35,571 nucleotides of DNA from Bacillota bacterium (GTDB lineage Bacteria; Bacillota_I; Bacilli_A; RF39; UBA660), in contig SVAK01000004.1 of NCBI GenBank assembly GCA_015059445.1, positions 77,551-113,121 of the forward strand. The letters run 5' to 3'. Under the pieces are notes generated by a model that saw only the letters and a list, made by a program, of their open reading frames with translations, was not told where the DNA came from and ran no database searches. The position numbers and the translations under genes were made by a program. This document shows positions 33,179 through 35,571 of this stretch, piece after piece (positions within the stretch are counted from its first letter, which is position 1; each line of letters begins with the position of its first letter).

Positions 33179-33279
33179 GCAAGTGATGAGATATAAGCAT
33201 TTTTAGTGAGCTATCTCAGATATATACTTACACAATTAAAAAATTGAAGTCACAAATAATTTAAATGTGACTTTTTTTT
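33179..33279 (+). ncRNA. Putative structured leader RNA or attenuator, about 100 nt
   Basis: Between a consensus promoter and an intrinsic terminator lies an RNA with a predicted stem GAGATA/TATCTC (33189-33194 with about 33212-33217), a possible outer stem AAGT/ACTT (about 33181-33184 with about 33226-33229), then the terminator hairpin. It precedes the unknown gene at 33303. It could be a riboswitch-like or protein-sensing attenuator or a free small RNA. I do not recognise a known class. Confidence 0.5.
33247..33279 (+). terminator. Intrinsic terminator upstream of the unknown gene at 33303
   Basis: AAGTCACA (33247-33254) pairs perfectly with TGTGACTT (33266-33273) around a 12-base AT-rich loop, followed by T residues to 33279. 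It lies in front of, not behind, a plus-strand gene, only 24 bases before the start codon. Confidence 0.85.
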
Positions 33280-33302
33280 AGCCAAAGAAGAGGAGAAAAT
33301 TG

Positions 33303-34190
33303 ATGATAAAATTAGAACAAGTATCAACTGCAAGATTAATAGATTATTTGAGGTATAGTTATGTTCATAATAGAAAACCACAAACACAACGAGAAATTGA
33401 AATAAACCGCTGTTATGAAGTGTTAATAAAATATAATATTACTAATTTCGGACAGTTAAAAGATTATATTGATAGTGGATTAGTCGAATTTCAGATAGAG
33501 TATTTAAAAAAATCTTTATTAGAAATAGAAATAGCTGTATTTGAAGCGGCAAGAACGGGAAATGAACCAGTTTTATATTCAGCTGATGATTATGCGGAAT
33601 TTGATACTGATAGAGAAACCCTGAATATTACTGACAAAGAAACAAATGGCGGAATTTTATTATGTGGAAATATATTATCAAGGAGAACCAGTCAGAGAAA
33701 TGTTTTGAAAACTTATTCTATATATGAATTAAAACAATTGTTAAATAATGTTGTCGTTACTAGGTGTAAATTCAGAGGAGAGAATGCTTTAGTTCATAAC
33801 TTAAAAGAGGTTAGCGATGAAGCTGCTTTAAGAGTTCGTGATGCTATTAATTTTTATGAAAGACAAGTTATAAGACAAGCTGATGAGTATCAATGGAGTA
33901 GAGGTGTAAATTTATTTAGAATCGATAAGGATTTAAAAATAGAAGCTATTAAAGAACAAATTTATGATGTGATAATGTATTTATTAGATAATGCCGAAGA
34001 ATGTGTATGGGGAACTTTTACCGCTAATCAAAAAAGGCTATTAGATAAATCAATTCATGGTTCAAGAAATTATGAAGCTCAAACTGCACATGACAATATG
34101 GTTGAAGCTATAAGTAATTATACGACTTTAGGAGAACTTGAAGAAGGTTTAGTAAGAACTAGAGTTATTAATAGATTTATCAAAAATTAG
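33303..34190 (+). CDS. Unknown soluble protein, 295 residues, behind an attenuator-like leader
   Basis: I do not recognise this protein. It is soluble, rich in Glu, Asn, Arg and Tyr, with no signal peptide or transmembrane helix. The first 85 residues are helical (LIDYLRYSYVHNRKPQTQRE, then CYEVLIKYNITNFGQLKDY); the central part has NITDKETNGGILLCGNILS, perhaps a beta segment; the rest is helical (INFYERQVIRQADEYQW). I choose the ATG at 33303, with AGAGGAG 7 bases upstream; a TTG at 33300 is the alternative. Because a strong terminator stands just before it, expression probably depends on read-through from 33145. It ends before the rplM promoter and has no obvious link to ribosomes beyond its location. 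Confidence 0.75.
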   Translation: MIKLEQVSTARLIDYLRYSYVHNRKPQTQREIEINRCYEVLIKYNITNFGQLKDYIDSGLVEFQIEYLKKSLLEIEIAVFEAARTGNEPVLYSADDYAEFDTDRETLNITDKETNGGILLCGNILSRRTSQRNVLKTYSIYELKQLLNNVVVTRCKFRGENALVHNLKEVSDEAALRVRDAINFYERQVIRQADEYQWSRGVNLFRIDKDLKIEAIKEQIYDVIMYLLDNAEECVWGTFTANQKRLLDKSIHGSRNYEAQTAHDNMVEAISNYTTLGELEEGLVRTRVINRFIKN

Positions 34191-34210
34191 TATATATAAT
34201 TCGATTTTAA

Positions 34211-34239
34211 TTGACAAAATGACCTTTTTTACATATAAT
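34211..34239 (+). promoter_or_regulatory. Promoter of rplM-rpsI
   Basis: TTGACA (34211-34216) and TATAAT (34234-34239) with an ideal 17-base spacer, about 80 bases before rplM. Confidence 0.85.
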
Positions 34240-34245
34240 TTTAAA

Positions 34246-34319
34246 TGGTACATTTTATTTATGAAATTTATTAAGCCCTGGGAAAGCTTAATAGATAACA
34301 TAATGAAAGGGAAAAAAAT
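34246..34319 (+). promoter_or_regulatory. Candidate L13 leader of rplM
   Basis: The untranslated leader contains a 7-bp perfect hairpin, ATTAAGC (34270-34276) with GCTTAAT (34286-34292), around the loop CCTGGGAAA, then the GAAAGGG ribosome binding site. Bacilli regulate rplM-rpsI through a structured L13-binding leader in this position; the specific match is unproven here. Confidence 0.45.
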
Positions 34320-34751
34320 ATGAAAACATTTATGCAAACAAAAGAAACAGTCGAAAGAAACTGGTATGTTATTGATGCAGCTGGTAAACCATTAGGTAGA
34401 GTTGCAACAAAAGCGGCACACATCTTACGCGGAAAGCACAAACCAACTTATACTCCACATGTTGATTGTGGCGATAATGTTATTATAATTAATGCTAAAG
34501 AAGTTGCATTAACTGGTAACAAATTAAAAGACAAAAAATATTATAATCACTCTGGATATCCAGGAGGATTAAGAGAAAGAAATGCTGAAGTTATGATTGA
34601 TAAATATCCTGAAGAAATGCTTGAAAGAGCAGTTAAGGGTATGCTTCCACATAATAGATTAGGTAGAGCTATGGGTAAAAAGTTATTTGTTTATGCTGGT
34701 TCAGAACATAAACATGAAGCTCAAAAACCAGTAGCAATGGAAATTGATTAG
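34320..34751 (+). CDS. rplM: 50S ribosomal protein uL13
   Basis: uL13 is an early-assembly large-subunit protein. The 143-residue product has [21 protein letters not shown], the [13 protein letters not shown] strand, [14 protein letters not shown] and the [20 protein letters not shown] segment. GAAAGGG lies before the ATG. The strong promoter at 34211 serves rplM and rpsI, which follows after 8 bases. Confidence 0.98.
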   Translation: MKTFMQTKETVERNWYVIDAAGKPLGRVATKAAHILRGKHKPTYTPHVDCGDNVIIINAKEVALTGNKLKDKKYYNHSGYPGGLRERNAEVMIDKYPEEMLERAVKGMLPHNRLGRAMGKKLFVYAGSEHKHEAQKPVAMEID

Positions 34752-34759
34752 GAGGACTT

Positions 34760-35179
34760 ATGGCAAGTAAACAAGTATGGACTGCAACAGGTAGAAGAAA
34801 GAGTTCAGTAGCGCAAGTTAAATTAGTTGGTGGTACTGGTAAAATTACTGTTAATGGTGTTGACGTTGAAGAATATATGCCATTTGCTACATTAGTAATG
34901 GATTTAAAACAACCATTAGTAGCAACAAATAATGAAAATAGATTTGATATTGAAGTTAAAGTTACTGGTGGTGGATTCTCAGGACAAACCGGTGCTATAA
35001 GATTAGCTATTACTAGAGCATTATTAGAATTTGATGCAAATACTGATCAAACTAGAGAAGATAGTTATAGACATATTCTTAAAACAGCTGGTTTTGTTAC
35101 AAGAGACCCAAGAGTTAAAGAACGTAAAAAGTATGGTTTAAAGAAAGCACGTCGTGCTCCGCAATTTAGTAAACGTTAA
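34760..35179 (+). CDS. rpsI: 30S ribosomal protein uS9
   Basis: uS9 reaches the ribosomal P site with its basic tail. The 139-residue product starts [20 protein letters not shown], has [21 protein letters not shown], and ends in the conserved [18 protein letters not shown] tail. TTAGGAGG overlaps the rplM stop. It is the last gene of its unit; a strong terminator follows at 35224. Confidence 0.98.
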   Translation: MASKQVWTATGRRKSSVAQVKLVGGTGKITVNGVDVEEYMPFATLVMDLKQPLVATNNENRFDIEVKVTGGGFSGQTGAIRLAITRALLEFDANTDQTREDSYRHILKTAGFVTRDPRVKERKKYGLKKARRAPQFSKR

Positions 35180-35223
35180 AAAAGTTCCAATATTGGTACA
35201 AAATTACGTATTTCAATGTTTCG

Positions 35224-35249
35224 AAAAGTCCGTATTTACGGGCTTTTTT
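35224..35249 (+). terminator. Terminator after rpsI
   Basis: AAAAGTCCGT (35224-35233) pairs with ACGGGCTTTT (35238-35247), one G-U pair, around the loop ATTT, and the T-run continues to 35249. Confidence 0.92.
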
Positions 35250-35298
35250 GCTGCAATAAAATATAAAAAATAGGCTAATTTTGCCCTAAAGATAACAC

Positions 35299-35319
35299 AC
35301 AGCATACATACAGCATACA
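35299..35319. repeat. 10-bp tandem direct repeat
   Basis: ACAGCATACA occurs at 35299-35308 and again at 35310-35319, an 11-base period close to one helical turn. It lies in the otherwise featureless spacer after rpsI, which is richer in GC than its surroundings around 35320-35380. Confidence 0.5.
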
Positions 35320-35387
35320 CGAGATTGAGCAAACCATTATAAAATCTTAAGCTAGTAGTTCTCGCGCTCTAATTTTCGGTGAATTTA

Positions 35388-35396
35388 TGATATAAT
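35388..35396 (+). promoter_or_regulatory. Extended -10 promoter of the HD-domain gene
   Basis: TGATATAAT (hexamer 35391-35396) lies about 27 bases before the ATG at 35423. No good -35 is seen. Confidence 0.5.
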
Positions 35397-35422
35397 ATTT
35401 ACAGTGGATTGAGGTGTAACAA

Positions 35423-35571
35423 ATGAATTATTTAGACAAATTAGATAAAAGAACTGAAGAATACTTTAAAATATTAGAACCTAATTTTCCTGAATGGTTA
35501 ATTGAATATATAAATACAGAAGAGATGTTAAAACAACAATACATAAGCATAACTTGTGGAACGATATATTC
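35423..35571 (+). CDS. HD-domain protein, 3' end beyond the window
   Basis: Only the first 49 residues are visible, starting MNYLDKLDKRTEEYFKILEP. The run FPEWLIEYINTEEMLKQQYI followed by SITCGTIY resembles the N-terminus of a group of Firmicutes HD-superfamily phosphohydrolases, in which the metal-binding HD region would follow outside the window. GAGGTG lies 6 bases before the ATG. The call rests on a short N-terminal match and should be treated as tentative; the reaction is unknown. Confidence 0.5.
   Translation, partial: MNYLDKLDKRTEEYFKILEPNFPEWLIEYINTEEMLKQQYISITCGTIY

Noticed and set aside
1-35571. CRISPR arrays, tRNA or rRNA genes, insertion sequences
   Set aside because: Reading both strands I found no regularly spaced repeats, no cloverleaf with conserved T-loop, no rRNA-like stretch, and no transposase.

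Overview
This window looks like chromosomal DNA from a very AT-rich, low-GC Gram-positive bacterium of the Bacilli/Mollicutes side of Firmicutes. The evidence is strong AGGAGG-type ribosome binding sites, Firmicutes gene orders (soj-spo0J, rpsF-ssb-rpsR, rplI-dnaB, yycJ-rlmH, ftsE-ftsX-M23, whiA, truA-rplM-rpsI) and a lost rpmD. It is not a Mycoplasma: TGA is used as a stop (map, the MFS gene, the small HTH gene), peptidoglycan hydrolases and a lipid-linked-precursor-type flippase are present, and a GerQ-like spore coat protein is encoded. A reduced-genome gut lineage related to Erysipelotrichia/RF39-like bacteria would fit, but I cannot assign taxonomy from this window alone.

Layout. 1-7395: distal part of the large ribosomal protein operon (rpsH, rplF, rplR, rpsE, rplO, secY, adk, map, infA, rpmJ, rpsM, rpsK, rpoA, rplQ), closed by a strong terminator. 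7396-9332: two minus-strand genes, a membrane-anchored extracytoplasmic protein and an unusual fusion of a two-helix pilin-like membrane domain to a papain-fold C39-like peptidase. 9333-9750: AT-rich gap with a long inverted repeat. 9751-15296: soj, spo0J, a DUF951 zinc ribbon protein, an AbgT-type transporter, ychF and an unknown protein. 15297-23172: rpsF-ssb-rpsR, a tiny HTH regulator with a perfect palindrome upstream, rplI-dnaB-M23 hydrolase-yycJ-rlmH, an MFS protein and ung. 23148-25863, minus strand: a LemA-like protein, a SpoVB/MurJ-type flippase and gerQ. 25858-32349: a YitT-family protein, ftsE-ftsX-coiled-coil M23 hydrolase, whiA, two strongly eroded ECF transporter ATPases, and truA. 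32350-35249: a zinc ribbon membrane protein, a terminated leader RNA in front of an unknown protein, and rplM-rpsI. 35250-35571: spacer and the start of an HD-domain protein.

How it fits together. Most genes serve translation, secretion, replication and segregation, and cell wall growth and division. The most interesting part is 30636-31642. In Firmicutes the order rplQ-ecfA1-ecfA2-ecfT-truA-rplM-rpsI is common. Here ecfT is gone, and the two genes before truA keep recognisable EcfA1 and EcfA2 C-terminal halves as intact, overlapping reading frames, but have lost every ATPase motif. They look like paired pseudo-ATPases rather than random decay. About 23 kb of origin-type genes now separates rplQ from this remnant. 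Other leads are the pilin-C39 fusion module, the promoter-leader-terminator element before the unknown gene at 33303, the altered adenylate kinase P-loop, and the palindrome before the mini HTH regulator.
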